Source: Acidimicrobiales bacterium
Lineage (GTDB): Bacteria; Actinomycetota; Acidimicrobiia; Acidimicrobiales; Aldehydirespiratoraceae
Assembly: GCA_040219515.1 (NCBI GenBank)
Contig: JAVJSI010000018.1
Span: 186,001 to 250,000 of the forward strand
Direction: 5' to 3'
Length of the DNA: 64,000 bases
Under the pieces are notes generated by a model that saw only the letters and a program-made list of their open reading frames with translations, ran no database searches and was not told where the DNA came from. Position 1 is the stretch's first letter; every line of letters starts with the position of its first letter. Positions 42,936 through 52,299 of this stretch are shown here, in pieces. The translations under genes were made by a program, and so were the position numbers.

Positions 42936-44579
42936 ATGGTGGACATCACCCTGACCGACGAATGGGCGGCCGTCACCGCCCGGGCCACCGACTTCGAGCA
43001 GCTCGAACTGAGGGCGCTGTTCGCCGACGATCCCGCTCGCGCCGAGACCCTGACGCACACGGTCGGCGATCTCGTCGTCGACATGTCGAAGCACCGCGTC
43101 ACCCACGCCGTGCTCGAGGACCTCGTCGCACTGGCCCGGCGCGCCGGACTCCCCGAGCGCATCGAGGCGATGCTGCGCGGCGACCGCATCAACACGACCG
43201 AGGACCGCGCCGTGCTCCACGTCGCGCTGCGCGCGCCGAGCGACCGGACGATCGAGGTCGACGACGACGGCGGCGTACGGGTCGACGTCGTCCCTGCGGT
43301 GCACGAGGTGCTCGCCCAGATGGCGGTGTTCGCCGACCGCTTACGCGACGGCGAGTGGAAGGGCCACACCGGCGAAGCGATCGAGACCGTGGTCAACATC
43401 GGCATCGGTGGCTCGGACCTCGGCCCGGTGATGGCCTACGAGGCGCTCGCGGCCCACCACCACCCCCGGGTGCGCTGCCGATTCGTCTCCAATGTCGACG
43501 GCAGTGATCTCTACGAGGCGCTGCGCGACCTCGACCCGGCGACGACCCTGTTCGTCGTCGCATCGAAGACCTTCACCACCCAGGAGACGTTGACGAACGC
43601 CCGCTCGGCCCGACGTTGGCTCACGGGCGTCCTCGGTGACGATGCCGTGGCCGCGCACTTCGTGGCCGTTTCCACCAACGCCGACGAGGTCCGCTCGTTC
43701 GGCATCGACACCGACAACATGTTCGGCTTCTGGGACTGGGTGGGTGGCCGCTACTCGGTCGATTCCGCCATCGGTCTGTCGCTCATGGTCGCCATCGGCG
43801 CCGACGCGTTCGCCGACTTCCTCGATGGATTCCGCATCGTCGACGACCACTTCGCCGGGCAGGAACTTGACCACAACGTGCCGGTCCTGCTCGGTCTGAT
43901 CGAGATCTGGTACCGCACCTTCAACGACCTCCCCACCCGGGCGGTACTCCCCTACTCACGACTCCTGCACCGTTTCCCGGCCTACCTCCAGCAGCTCGAC
44001 ATGGAGAGCAACGGCAAACGGGTGCGAGCCGATGGCACCCCGGTCACCTACGAGACCGGACCGATCGTGTGGGGCGAGCCCGGCACCAACGGCCAACACT
44101 CGTTCCACCAACTCCTCCACCAGGGCACCACCATCGTGCCGGCCGACTTCATCGTCATGGCCCGGCCCGACCGTCGCGATGGCGACTTCCCGGGCATCGA
44201 GGCCCACCACGACCTGCTGGTCGCGAACTGCTTCGCCCAGTCCGAGGCGCTCGCCTTCGGCAAGACGACCGACGAAGTGGCCGAGACCGAAACCGACCCG
44301 GCCCTGGTGCCGCATCGCACCTTTCCCGGCAACCGACCGTCCACGACCATCCTCGCGCCCGCGCTCACCCCGTCGGTGCTCGGCCAGCTGATCGCGCTCT
44401 ACGAGCACCAGGTCTTCACACAGGGCGTGGTCTGGGGCGTGAACTCGTTCGACCAGTGGGGCGTCGAACTCGGCAAGGTCCTCGCCCGGGCGATCGTCCC
44501 CGAGCTCACCGACACCGATGCGCCGCTCGACCACGACGCATCCACGAACTCCCTCATCGCCCGTTATCGAGCCCGCTGA
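42936..44579 (+). CDS. pgi: Glucose-6-phosphate isomerase
   Basis: This enzyme interconverts glucose-6-phosphate and fructose-6-phosphate. The ATG at 42936 has GGAG six bases upstream and gives 547 residues, the usual length; the frame is open for 34 more codons upstream but without a ribosome-binding site. Both family signatures are present, [21 protein letters not shown] near residue 206 and [14 protein letters not shown] near residue 499, and the [13 protein letters not shown] phosphate loop is intact. The gene stands alone on the plus strand, facing the YceI gene, from which it is separated by an inverted repeat. Confidence 0.97.
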   Translation: MVDITLTDEWAAVTARATDFEQLELRALFADDPARAETLTHTVGDLVVDMSKHRVTHAVLEDLVALARRAGLPERIEAMLRGDRINTTEDRAVLHVALRAPSDRTIEVDDDGGVRVDVVPAVHEVLAQMAVFADRLRDGEWKGHTGEAIETVVNIGIGGSDLGPVMAYEALAAHHHPRVRCRFVSNVDGSDLYEALRDLDPATTLFVVASKTFTTQETLTNARSARRWLTGVLGDDAVAAHFVAVSTNADEVRSFGIDTDNMFGFWDWVGGRYSVDSAIGLSLMVAIGADAFADFLDGFRIVDDHFAGQELDHNVPVLLGLIEIWYRTFNDLPTRAVLPYSRLLHRFPAYLQQLDMESNGKRVRADGTPVTYETGPIVWGEPGTNGQHSFHQLLHQGTTIVPADFIVMARPDRRDGDFPGIEAHHDLLVANCFAQSEALAFGKTTDEVAETETDPALVPHRTFPGNRPSTTILAPALTPSVLGQLIALYEHQVFTQGVVWGVNSFDQWGVELGKVLARAIVPELTDTDAPLDHDASTNSLIARYRAR

Positions 44580-44611
44580 CCCCGCTGGCCAGGGTCAACC
44601 GGGTCAGCGGG
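44572..44611. terminator. Inverted repeat between convergent pgi and YceI genes, likely bidirectional terminator
   Basis: The 11-base arms CCCGCTGACCC (44572-44582) and GGGTCAGCGGG (44601-44611) pair perfectly around an 18-base loop. The repeat covers the stop codons of both convergent genes. There is no run of T, so it would be a GC-rich terminator of the kind common in actinobacteria. Confidence 0.6.
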
Positions 44612-45389
44612 CGACGATGAGTTGGAACTCGACGGTGCCCTCGTCGGCGATGGAGACGACGATCGGGGCGGAGGGCGGGGTGACGCCGAAGTCCTCCCAG
44701 ACGATCTCGGTGCTGCCGACGATGACGCCGAAGCCGTCGTCGCGGACGTTGGCATCGATGGTGAAGGTGGCCGGGTTGGTCACGCCGGCCACCGTGAGGT
44801 CGCCCTCGATGGTGAACGTCTGAGAGGCGCCACCCACCTCGATGGCCGACACGTCGACGCCACCGTCGAAGGTGAAGGTGGCGTCGGGGAACTCGCTCGC
44901 GTTGACGGCCCGACGAATCGCGCTCTCGCGGCGACTGTCGTTGGAGATGATCGAGTCCATGCCGACCGTGACCTCGGCGCCCGTGAGCGTGCCGTCGGCG
45001 ATCGTGACCGAGCCGTTCACATCGCCCGAACGGCCGACTGCGGTGACCTCTCCCACGGTGAGCTCCTCGGCGACGCGGAAACCGGCAAAGCTCCCGGTGG
45101 CGGATTCGAACGTGAGCTCGCCGAACTCGTCGTCGATCACCCAGACACCGTCGATGCCGTCGACCGCGGGCGCCGGCTCGTCACCAGCGGGGTCCGCACC
45201 GGCATCCGCATCGTCCGTGACGGCATCGTCCGTGTCGGCGGCGTCGGCGAGCACCTGATCGACCGCGTCGTTGGCTGCGTCGTTGGTCGCCGCGTCGGGT
45301 GCGTCGTCCTTGAAGAAGACGAACCATGCGGCAACCGCGACCGCGATCACCACCACGAGTGCGCCACCGGCCAGGTACTTCTTGTTCAT
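44604..45389 (-). CDS. Membrane-anchored YceI-family lipid-binding protein
   Basis: This 261-residue protein has an N-terminal anchor helix (AGGALVVVIAVAVAAWFVFF, residues 7-26), an Asp/Ala-rich low-complexity linker to about residue 75, then a YceI-type lipocalin-like barrel. Typical features are GVWVIDDEFGELTFESATGS, SIISNDSRRESAIRR and EFPDATFTFDG. Family members bind polyisoprenoids or other lipids in the envelope. The acidic linker suggests exposure outside the cell. It lies downstream in orientation of hemL but has its own 41-base spacer, and no functional link to heme synthesis is seen. Confidence 0.88.
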   Translation of the reverse strand: MNKKYLAGGALVVVIAVAVAAWFVFFKDDAPDAATNDAANDAVDQVLADAADTDDAVTDDADAGADPAGDEPAPAVDGIDGVWVIDDEFGELTFESATGSFAGFRVAEELTVGEVTAVGRSGDVNGSVTIADGTLTGAEVTVGMDSIISNDSRRESAIRRAVNASEFPDATFTFDGGVDVSAIEVGGASQTFTIEGDLTVAGVTNPATFTIDANVRDDGFGVIVGSTEIVWEDFGVTPPSAPIVVSIADEGTVEFQLIVAR

Positions 45390-45430
45390 TGCTGCTCCTC
45401 GTTGCCGATCGGGGTCTTCCGATCGAGGGA

Positions 45431-46693
45431 TCAGAGGGTCGCCGCCACCCGGCGAACCGCACCGATTGTGGCCGCTACGACGTCACTATCGTGGGCAAGG
45501 GACGGAAACAGCGCTTCGTAGGCACCAGGGGCGAGGGCCACACCGGCCTCGAGCATCCCGTGGAAGAAGCGTTCGTACACCCCGTTCTCGCAGATCGCCT
45601 TGGCCGAATCGAAGTCGGTCGGCAGGGACTCACCGAAGAACAGACCGAGCAACGGACCGACCCGCGGCACCTGGGCAACGACCCCGGCGTCGGCGAACGC
45701 GCCACGCATGCCGTCCTGCAGGGTCGTCGCCGTTGCGGTGAGCTGCTCGTAGGCCGCGGGCGTGAGCTCGCTCAGCTGGGCGAGGCCGGCGGCCATCGCG
45801 AGCGGGTTCCCCGACAGCGTGCCCGCCTGGTACACCGGCCCGAGCGGCGCCAGGTGCGACATGATCTCGCGTGACGCACCGAACGCGCCCACCGGCAGTC
45901 CCCCGCCGATGACCTTGCCGAAGCACCAGATGTCGGGCTGCACCCCGGACCACTCGGCCGCGCCGCCACGGGACAGCCGGAAGCCGGTGATGACCTCATC
46001 GAACATCAGCAGCGCGCCCACGGCGTCGCAGGCGTCCCTCAGTCCGGCCAGGAACCCGGGGTTCGGTGCGATGAGACCCATGTTGGCCGCCACCGGTTCG
46101 ACGATCACCGCGGCGACCGTCTCGTCGAGATCCGGCACCACGTTGTAGGGCGCCACGACCGTGTCGGCCACCGCGCCGGCGGTGACGCCTTCGGAACCCT
46201 TGAGCCCCTGCTGCGCGACGCCCGACCCTCCGGCCACGAGCAACGCATCGGAGTGGCCGTGGTAGTTGCCGGCGAACTTCACGATGCGATCACGACCGGT
46301 CGCGCCGCGGGCGAGACGGATCGCGGTCATGGTCGCCTCGGTGCCCGACGACACCATGCGCACCATCTCCATGCCGTCGATGCGGGCGCACATCTCCTCG
46401 GCCAGCAACACCTCGGCTTCGGTCGGGGCGCCATAACTGGTGCCCTTCACCGCCGCTGCGTGCACCGCCGCGGTGACGGTCGGATGGGCGTGGCCGAGAA
46501 TGCCCGGGCCGTAACTCATCACGTAGTCGATGTAGCGATTGCCTTCGACATCGTAGATGTGGGGGCCCTCGGCCCGGTCCACGAAGTAGGGCGTGCCCCC
46601 GACCGATCCGAACGCCCGCACCGGCGAGTTCACCCCACCCGGGATGACCGCCTGGGCCCGAGCGAACAGCTCGTCGTTGGTGAGCGCGCTCAC
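45431..46693 (-). CDS. hemL: Glutamate-1-semialdehyde 2,1-aminomutase
   Basis: This 420-residue PLP enzyme makes 5-aminolevulinate, the heme precursor, from the semialdehyde produced by HemA. It starts at a GTG at 46693 (VSALTNDELFARAQAVIPGG), with AAGGG five bases upstream. DIWCFGKVIGGGLPVGAFG holds the PLP lysine near residue 262, and LMFDEVITGFR and YQAGTLSGNPLAMAAG are family-specific. It ends the heme operon. The spacer to hemB includes a duplicated 18-base segment, described separately. Confidence 0.97.
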   Translation of the reverse strand: MSALTNDELFARAQAVIPGGVNSPVRAFGSVGGTPYFVDRAEGPHIYDVEGNRYIDYVMSYGPGILGHAHPTVTAAVHAAAVKGTSYGAPTEAEVLLAEEMCARIDGMEMVRMVSSGTEATMTAIRLARGATGRDRIVKFAGNYHGHSDALLVAGGSGVAQQGLKGSEGVTAGAVADTVVAPYNVVPDLDETVAAVIVEPVAANMGLIAPNPGFLAGLRDACDAVGALLMFDEVITGFRLSRGGAAEWSGVQPDIWCFGKVIGGGLPVGAFGASREIMSHLAPLGPVYQAGTLSGNPLAMAAGLAQLSELTPAAYEQLTATATTLQDGMRGAFADAGVVAQVPRVGPLLGLFFGESLPTDFDSAKAICENGVYERFFHGMLEAGVALAPGAYEALFPSLAHDSDVVAATIGAVRRVAATL

Positions 46694-46744
46694 TGCATGC
46701 CCTTTCGCGGGGTCATTTCGTTCGCTGCGCTCACTGCATGCCCT
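46686..46744. repeat. 41-bp-period duplication at the hemB/hemL junction
   Basis: An 18-base segment, GCGCTCACTGCATGCCCT, occurs at 46686-46703 and again at 46727-46744. On the coding strand one copy contains the hemB stop and the other the hemL GTG start. In the hemL copy a TGA overlaps the GTG as GTGA. The pattern suggests an ancestral 4-base overlap between the genes, later split by a tandem duplication. Confidence 0.75.
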
Positions 46745-47711
46745 CGGCCAGCAGACGGGCGAAGTAGGTGAGGATCAGATCGGCGCCGGCTCGCTTGATG
46801 GCCAGGGTGTGTTCGAACGCGACGGCGTCGAGATCGACCCACCCTCGTTCGGCGGCGGCGTGGACCATCGCGTACTCGCCACTCACGTGATAGGCGGCGA
46901 TCGGGATGTCGACCTCGGCCCGGGCCCGGGCGATCACGTCGAGATACGGCAACGCGGGTTTGACCATCACGATGTCGGCGCCCTCGGCGATGTCCTCGCG
47001 GATCTCCTCCATCGCTTCGCGGGCGTTGGCCACGTCCTGCTGGTACCCCTTGCGGTCGCCACCGCCCACGATCGTGACGTCGACGGCGTCGCGGAACGGG
47101 CCGTAGAGCGCGGTGGCGTACTTGGCCGCGTAGGCGAGGATCGCGGTGTCGTCGAAGCCGGCGTCGTCGAGCGCCTCGCGGATCGCGAACACCTGGCCGT
47201 CCATCATCCCCGACGGCGCCACGATGTCGGCCCCCGCGGTGGCCTGGGCGACGGCGATCCGTTCGTAGAGCTCGAGGGTGGCGTCGTTGTCGGGCTGGCC
47301 GGTGTCGTCGAGCACGCCGCAGTGGCCATGGTCGGTGTATTCGTCGACGCACAGATCGGCGATGAGTACGAGATCGTCGCCGTGATCGTCACGAAGGTCC
47401 TGCAACGCGACCTGCACGATGCCGTCGGGGTTCCAGGCCTCGGAGCCTTCGGCGTCCTTGCGCTCGGGAATGCCGAACAGCACGACGGCGGGCACACCCA
47501 GGTCGGCGAGCTGGCGGACCTCTTCTCGCAGCGACGCCCGCGAGTGTTGGAACTGGCCGGGCAGCGATTCGATCGGGCGGGGCTCGTCGGCTCCCTCGCG
47601 CACGAAGAGCGGTGCGATCAGGTCGTCGGGATGGAGGCGGGTCTCGGTCACCATGCGCCGGAGCACAGGAGTTCGACGGAGACGCCGGAGACGCCGCTGG
47701 GGAAAGGTCAC
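46731..47711 (-). CDS. hemB: Porphobilinogen synthase (delta-aminolevulinate dehydratase)
   Basis: This 326-residue enzyme condenses two 5-aminolevulinate molecules to porphobilinogen. Active-site lysines sit in AILAYAAKYATALYGPFRDA near residue 200 and IVMVKPALPYLDVI near residue 253. The metal region reads DLCVDEYTDHGHCG near residue 124, with Cys and His like the metal-type variants. It begins at a GTG at 47711 with a basic leader before TRLHPDDLIAPLFVREG, the usual HemB N-terminus. It lies between a small unknown gene and hemL. Confidence 0.97.
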   Translation of the reverse strand: MTFPQRRLRRLRRTPVLRRMVTETRLHPDDLIAPLFVREGADEPRPIESLPGQFQHSRASLREEVRQLADLGVPAVVLFGIPERKDAEGSEAWNPDGIVQVALQDLRDDHGDDLVLIADLCVDEYTDHGHCGVLDDTGQPDNDATLELYERIAVAQATAGADIVAPSGMMDGQVFAIREALDDAGFDDTAILAYAAKYATALYGPFRDAVDVTIVGGGDRKGYQQDVANAREAMEEIREDIAEGADIVMVKPALPYLDVIARARAEVDIPIAAYHVSGEYAMVHAAAERGWVDLDAVAFEHTLAIKRAGADLILTYFARLLAEGMQ

Positions 47712-47767
47712 TCCGAGAGGCTACCGAGGACTGCGATCCCGACCCGCCCTGTGTCGGGCCTACGAAC

Positions 47768-48103
47768 TCAGAACCGCGGGTCGGTCTCGGCCCGGAGTTG
47801 TGTGGCCATAGTGAACGCCGCGCCGCGCAGGGTGCGCAGCCGATCGTTCACGGACCGCACCCGCGACTCGTCGATGTCGTGTCCGTTGACCGGGTGGATC
47901 GTCAGGTCGCGGAGGTTGCCGGCACCGCCGAACGCGGCGAGCAGGTGCCCGAGGGAGTCCGGATGGCCGTTCTCGATCAGACGGCGGTCACGCTCGATCC
48001 ACTCGGCCCAACGCGCCTCGTCCCAGGCGCGGAGTAGACCGGAGAGCTCGTCGAGAACTCGGAGCAACTCGTCGCGCTCGGGCGTGGCGTCGATGCGGGC
48101 CAT
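47768..48103 (-). CDS. Unknown 111-residue protein in the heme operon
   Basis: This small, soluble, acidic protein begins MARIDATPERDELLRVLDELSG at the ATG at 48103 (a TTG six bases upstream is an alternative start). It is predicted helical with Trp-rich middle sequence (AWDEARWAEWIERDRRLIENG) and a conserved-looking segment FGGAGNLRDLTIHP. No Cys or metal motif appears. I recognise no family with certainty. It sits between the hemD fusion and hemB on the same strand, but nothing in its sequence points to heme synthesis. Confidence 0.6.
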   Translation of the reverse strand: MARIDATPERDELLRVLDELSGLLRAWDEARWAEWIERDRRLIENGHPDSLGHLLAAFGGAGNLRDLTIHPVNGHDIDESRVRSVNDRLRTLRGAAFTMATQLRAETDPRF

Positions 48104-48142
48104 GCACAAGAGTGGCGCATCGCGTCGCGGCGTGGGCGGCAG

Positions 48143-49354
48143 TCAGTCGAAATCGAGTGCGAACCAGTGATCGGCGTGGGGTTCCTCGTTGAAGGCCGGC
48201 ACCTCCACGAAGCCCTCCGCCTGGTACAGGGCGACCGCCTCCGTGAGGGCCCGGTTGGTCTCCAACTGCACGCGCCGCAGACCCAGGGCGCGCCCTTCGG
48301 CGACGAGGCGGCGCAGGAGACGACGACCGACGCCGCGCCCACGCACCCGGTCGCTGACCCACATGCGTTTGATGTCGGCCACGCCGGGTTCGACGATCTT
48401 CAGCACCCCGCAGGCCACCGGCGCGCCGGCCAGACGACCGGCGACGAAAAGTCCGTTGGGCGGGCTGATCTCGGCCGGTTCCGTGGTGAGTGCGGCGGCT
48501 CGGTCGAGCCCGGACTCGAACCGTGCGTCGAGTTCGACGAAGTACTGCTCCAGCATCCATTGCGAATCAGCGGCCGCGGCGGGCTCGGGTCGCAACAGGA
48601 CCGTCTGGGGGATCGCCGTCGCGATGGCTTCGGCGAAGCCGGGGATCGTGTGCTCTCGCGACTCGATGTCGATGTGGAGACCGAGCTCGACGGCCTGCTC
48701 GCTCGTGGCCGGCCCGATCGAGGCCAGTACCGGCGGGAGGCTGTCTCGGCCGACGCCGGCGAGCAGGTGCCGCACCGTGGACGCGGAAGTGAAGGCGACC
48801 GCATCCGCGTGGCGACAGGCGACGACATCCTCGGCCGATACGGGCACGCTGACGGTGCGGTAGGCGGCGACGTCGATGACGGTCCACCCCCGCTTGCGCA
48901 GACCCTCGGGCAGGACCGCGCGCGCCTCTTCGGCCCGAGCCAGCAGCATGCGTCCACCGCCCGCGCCGGGCGGACCCGGCAGGAACTCGAGCAGGCCCTC
49001 GGCGATGGAGTCCTCGGGCATCGCGTCGACCGACAGGCCGACTTCCTCGGCGCGTGCTCGCGTGCCTGGACCGATCACCGCGAGCGAGACGCCCGGTCGC
49101 AACGGACGCCCGTCGAGCGCGTCGGCCACCCGTACCGCACCGTTGGGGCTGCTCAGTACGACCCAGTCGCCATGGCCCAGCTCGGCGAGGCCGGCCCGGA
49201 GCGCCGCCCCACCGTCGGGCGGATCGGCGATCTCGATCACCGGCACCGCAACGGTGTCGGCTCCCTCGGCTTCGAGCGCGTCGAGCAGCGCGGCCGACTG
49301 TTCGCGTGGGCGGGTGACGACGACGCGCACACCCTCTAGTCGTCCGCCACTCAT
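48143..49354 (-). CDS. hemD: Uroporphyrinogen-III synthase fused to a GNAT acetyltransferase domain
   Basis: This 403-residue protein has two parts in one intact frame. Residues 1-245 form HemD, with GVRVVVTRPREQSAALLDALE, VVLSSPNGAVRVADAL and DAVAFTSASTVRHLL; it closes the linear tetrapyrrole to uroporphyrinogen III. Residues 255-403 are a GNAT domain with the acetyl-CoA loop VRGRGVGRRLLRRLV at about 337-351 and VQLETNRALTEAVALYQAEGF. The ATG at 49354 overlaps the hemC stop by four bases. The partner substrate of the GNAT domain is unknown. Other HemD proteins are fused to methyltransferases or DNA-binding domains; this GNAT fusion is new to me. Confidence 0.9.
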   Translation of the reverse strand: MSGGRLEGVRVVVTRPREQSAALLDALEAEGADTVAVPVIEIADPPDGGAALRAGLAELGHGDWVVLSSPNGAVRVADALDGRPLRPGVSLAVIGPGTRARAEEVGLSVDAMPEDSIAEGLLEFLPGPPGAGGGRMLLARAEEARAVLPEGLRKRGWTVIDVAAYRTVSVPVSAEDVVACRHADAVAFTSASTVRHLLAGVGRDSLPPVLASIGPATSEQAVELGLHIDIESREHTIPGFAEAIATAIPQTVLLRPEPAAAADSQWMLEQYFVELDARFESGLDRAAALTTEPAEISPPNGLFVAGRLAGAPVACGVLKIVEPGVADIKRMWVSDRVRGRGVGRRLLRRLVAEGRALGLRRVQLETNRALTEAVALYQAEGFVEVPAFNEEPHADHWFALDFD

Positions 49355-50241
49355 CGTGCGTCCGCCAGGAGATCGGTGCCGCCGGCGTCGTCGAGCAGGA
49401 ACCGGGCCACCGAGCGGCCGAGGGCCTCGGGGACGGTGCCGGTGCGTCGCTCGCGGATCAACACCCGTCCGTCGAGGGTGGCGAGCATGCCGACGAGTTC
49501 GATCTCGTCGTCGTGCAACACGGCGTGCGCGCCGGCCGGAAGATCGCAGTCGCCGCCCAGCTCCGAGAGGAAGGCCCGCTCGGCATCGAAGGCGCGCCGG
49601 GAGGCGGCATCCTCGATGGCGCGGAGTCGTTCGATCGTCGCCGAGTCGTCGGCGCGGCACTCGATGGCGAGCGCGCCCTGCGCGACCTGCGGCACCATCA
49701 CCGACGGGTCGAGTCGATCGATGACCGGCGCGTCGATCTCCAGCCGGTCGATGGCGGCCGAAGCCACCACGATCGCATCGAAGTCGACGGCCTTCTCCAT
49801 ACGGGTGGGCACATTGCCCCGCAGCTCCGAGAAGCGGAGGTCGGGACGCAGCCAGGCCATCTGCGAACGCCGTCGGACGGAACCGGTGGCGACATGAGCA
49901 CCCGGCGGCAACCCGTCCCAGGTGCATCCGACCAGCGCGTCGCGGGCGTCACCCCGAACCGGCACGGCGACGAGCACCAGTTCCTCAGGTGTCTCGGCCG
50001 GGAGATCCTTGCCCGAGTGCACGGCGATGTCGGCACGGCCGTCGAGCACTGCGGCCTGCACTTCCTTCACGAAGACGCCCTTGCCACCGATCTCGTGCAG
50101 CGGCGTGGACTTGTCCCGATCACCGAGCGTCGACACGATCACCTCGTCGACCCCCTCGCCGTGTCGATCCGCCAGCAATGCGCTCACGTGTTGCGTCTGC
50201 CATCGCGCGAGTGCGCTGCCCCGGGTTGCGGCCCGCAGCAT
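49351..50241 (-). CDS. hemC: Hydroxymethylbilane synthase (porphobilinogen deaminase)
   Basis: This 296-residue enzyme polymerises four porphobilinogens. The cofactor-binding Cys lies in FLSELGGDCDLPAGAHAV near residue 237, and the N-terminus reads ATRGSALARWQTQHV. DIAVHSGKDLPAETPEELVL near residue 76 is the active-site loop; the second residue of the usual HSxKDxP is Gly here. The ATG at 50241 is 36 bases after the hemA stop, and the stop overlaps hemD. It is part of the rex-hemACD order seen in actinobacteria. Confidence 0.97.
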   Translation of the reverse strand: MLRAATRGSALARWQTQHVSALLADRHGEGVDEVIVSTLGDRDKSTPLHEIGGKGVFVKEVQAAVLDGRADIAVHSGKDLPAETPEELVLVAVPVRGDARDALVGCTWDGLPPGAHVATGSVRRRSQMAWLRPDLRFSELRGNVPTRMEKAVDFDAIVVASAAIDRLEIDAPVIDRLDPSVMVPQVAQGALAIECRADDSATIERLRAIEDAASRRAFDAERAFLSELGGDCDLPAGAHAVLHDDEIELVGMLATLDGRVLIRERRTGTVPEALGRSVARFLLDDAGGTDLLADAR

Positions 50242-50277
50242 CAGCGTGGACCGATCGATGCGGTCATGGGTGGGCGG

Positions 50278-51537
50278 TCAGAGATCGAAGAGGTCACGGA
50301 GCGATTCGGCGAGACGATCGCCGCGGGCGCGACCTGCCGCGTCCTTGAGTCGAACTGTGGGCTCGTGGAGGAGCTTGTTGACGATGCCCTTGGTGAGTGC
50401 CTCGACGGCGGCCCGTTCGCCGGGTTCGAGCTCGGAGAGCTTGGCCGCGAACCGGGCGAGCTCGGTCTCGCGCGTCGCTTCGGCGCTCGACCGCAGGTCG
50501 GCGATGAGCGGCGCGACTTCGCGAGCGGAGACCATCGCCTGGTAGCGCTCGACCTCGGCATCGACGATGGCCCGCACGCTGGCGACCTCGGTGTTGCGAC
50601 CCTCGAGGCCCCGATCGACGAATGCCCCGATGTCGTCCATGTCGAGCAGCGTGACCCCGGGGATCTGCCGGGCGGCCGGATCGACGTCGCGAGGGACGGC
50701 CACGTCGACGATCACGAGACCGCGCCGATCGCGGCGAGCAGCCAGCGCGTCGACATCGGCGGCTTCGAGGATGAGATCCTGTGCGCCGGTGGTGGTGACG
50801 AGAACGTCGATCATCGCGAGTGCGTCGCTCAGCTCGTCGAGCGGCACGGCTCGCCCGCCACACGCTCCCGCCAACGAAACGGCTCGTTCCCAGGTGCGGT
50901 TGGCCACGAGCACCTCGGCGGCACCGGCCTTGGCCAACGACTTCACGGTGCCCTCGGCCATCTCGCCGGCCCCGACCACCAGCACGGTGCGTCCTTCGAT
51001 GCCGCCGGTGCGATCGTCGGCCAACGCCACGGCAGCCTGCGAGACCGATGCGATGCCGCGAGCGATGGCCGTCTCGGTGCGGGCCCGCTTGCCGGTCTCG
51101 ACCGCGTGACGGAAGAGCCCGCCGAGCGCCGAACCGACCGTGCCTTCGTCGCGGGCGGTCTCCCACGCATCGCGGATCTGACCGAGGATCTCGTGTTCGC
51201 CGACCACGGCCGAGTCGAGTCCGGCGGCGACCGAGAAGAGGTGACGCACGGCCTCGGCGTCGTGGTGGGCGTAGAGATGGTCGGCGACCTCTTCGGGCGC
51301 CAGTCCGGCCTGACGGGCCAGGAACTCGCGCACGTCCTGGTAGCCGCCGTGGAAGCGTTCCGCGAACGCGTAGACCTCGATGCGGTTGCACGTGGACACG
51401 ACGACGACCTCGGAGAGATGGTCGGCCTCGCCGAGCCCGGAGAGCGCCTTGGCCATGTCGTCGGGCGCGATGGTCATCCGCTCGAGTTTGGCGAGCGGGG
51501 TCGACCGGTGGTTACAACCGATGGCGACGATCGACAC
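50278..51537 (-). CDS. hemA: Glutamyl-tRNA reductase
   Basis: This 419-residue enzyme reduces Glu-tRNA(Glu) to glutamate-1-semialdehyde, the first committed step of heme synthesis by the C5 route. The catalytic Cys lies in VVVSTCNRIEVYAF near residue 50. NADPH binding is at VLVVGAGEMAEGTVKSLAKAG near 185, and the dimerisation helix follows. It starts at a GTG at 51537 beginning VSIVAIGCNHRSTPLAKLER. It lies 108 bases after the rex stop, and HemL at 45431 supplies the next step. Confidence 0.97.
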   Translation of the reverse strand: MSIVAIGCNHRSTPLAKLERMTIAPDDMAKALSGLGEADHLSEVVVVSTCNRIEVYAFAERFHGGYQDVREFLARQAGLAPEEVADHLYAHHDAEAVRHLFSVAAGLDSAVVGEHEILGQIRDAWETARDEGTVGSALGGLFRHAVETGKRARTETAIARGIASVSQAAVALADDRTGGIEGRTVLVVGAGEMAEGTVKSLAKAGAAEVLVANRTWERAVSLAGACGGRAVPLDELSDALAMIDVLVTTTGAQDLILEAADVDALAARRDRRGLVIVDVAVPRDVDPAARQIPGVTLLDMDDIGAFVDRGLEGRNTEVASVRAIVDAEVERYQAMVSAREVAPLIADLRSSAEATRETELARFAAKLSELEPGERAAVEALTKGIVNKLLHEPTVRLKDAAGRARGDRLAESLRDLFDL

Positions 51538-51645
51538 GACGTGAACCTTGCTGCGACAGGGATGCGGGGAAGGCCCCCGACCTGACTCCAGAGTGACGGA
51601 TATCCCACCCTTTTGCCAACCTCTGGGACGACGTGGCGACCAGTG

Positions 51646-52293
51646 TCACATCGGGCCGCCGGGGAGCACGTCGCGTTGCAGGTGAAAGCCGAGGATCTGG
51701 AGCTCGGTGGAGAGGTCCACCATGCGCACCTCGACGTGGTCGGGCACGTTCACGACCGTCGGGCTGAAGTCGAGTATCGAGCGCACGCCCGCGGCCACGA
51801 GAAGGTCGGCGGTCTGCTGCGCAGCGGAGGCCGGGGTGGTGATGACACCGATCGCGACACCGAGCGAGGCGACCAGGTCGCCGAGCCGCTCGGGCGCGTG
51901 GATGGCCACCCCGTCGACCGTCGTGCCGATCAGGTCGGGATCGACATCGACGGCCGCCACGATCGGAAACCCCCGTTCGGTGAAACCCGTGTGGTTGGCC
52001 AGCGCACGACCGAGGTTTCCCAGCCCACACACCACGACGGGCCAGGTGTTGGCCACGCCGAGCGCGCGGCTGACCTCGAACGTGAGGTGACGGACGTCGT
52101 AGCCCACCCCCCGTGTGCCGTGGGTACCGAGGTAGCTCAGATCCTTGCGCACCTTGGCCGCGTTGACCCCCGCTCGTTCGGCCAGGACATCCGACGACGT
52201 GGTGGCTTCGCCCGCTGCCGCGAGATCGGTGAGGCTGCGCAGGTACACGGGCAGACGGGCCACGGTTGCCTCGGGAATGTGTCCGGTTGCCAC
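51646..52293 (-). CDS. rex: Redox-sensing transcriptional repressor Rex
   Basis: This 215-residue repressor has an N-terminal winged helix (residues 5-75; LAERAGVNAAKVRKDLSYLGTHGTRGVGYDV) and a Rossmann domain with VVCGLGNLGRALANHTG near residue 87 and VGVITTPASAAQQTADLLV. Rex binds DNA when NADH is low and leaves it when NADH rises. The DNA-contacting residues KVRKDLS and GTRGVGY are those of Streptomyces and Bacillus Rex. It starts at a GTG at 52293. A good Rex operator lies 19 bases upstream, so it is probably autoregulated and controls the heme genes that follow. Confidence 0.96.
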   Translation of the reverse strand: MATGHIPEATVARLPVYLRSLTDLAAAGEATTSSDVLAERAGVNAAKVRKDLSYLGTHGTRGVGYDVRHLTFEVSRALGVANTWPVVVCGLGNLGRALANHTGFTERGFPIVAAVDVDPDLIGTTVDGVAIHAPERLGDLVASLGVAIGVITTPASAAQQTADLLVAAGVRSILDFSPTVVNVPDHVEVRMVDLSTELQILGFHLQRDVLPGGPM

Positions 52294-52299
52294 GGCCCT

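Noticed and set aside
46690-47352. A 220-residue frame on the minus strand overlapping hemB in another frame.
   Set aside because: The product is Arg-rich and meaningless, and hemB fully occupies the region. It arises from codon bias.
48143-49354. HemD-GNAT considered as two genes with a missed stop.
   Set aside because: No stop, start or ribosome-binding site was found between the domains, and the frame runs through without break. A sequencing error cannot be fully excluded.
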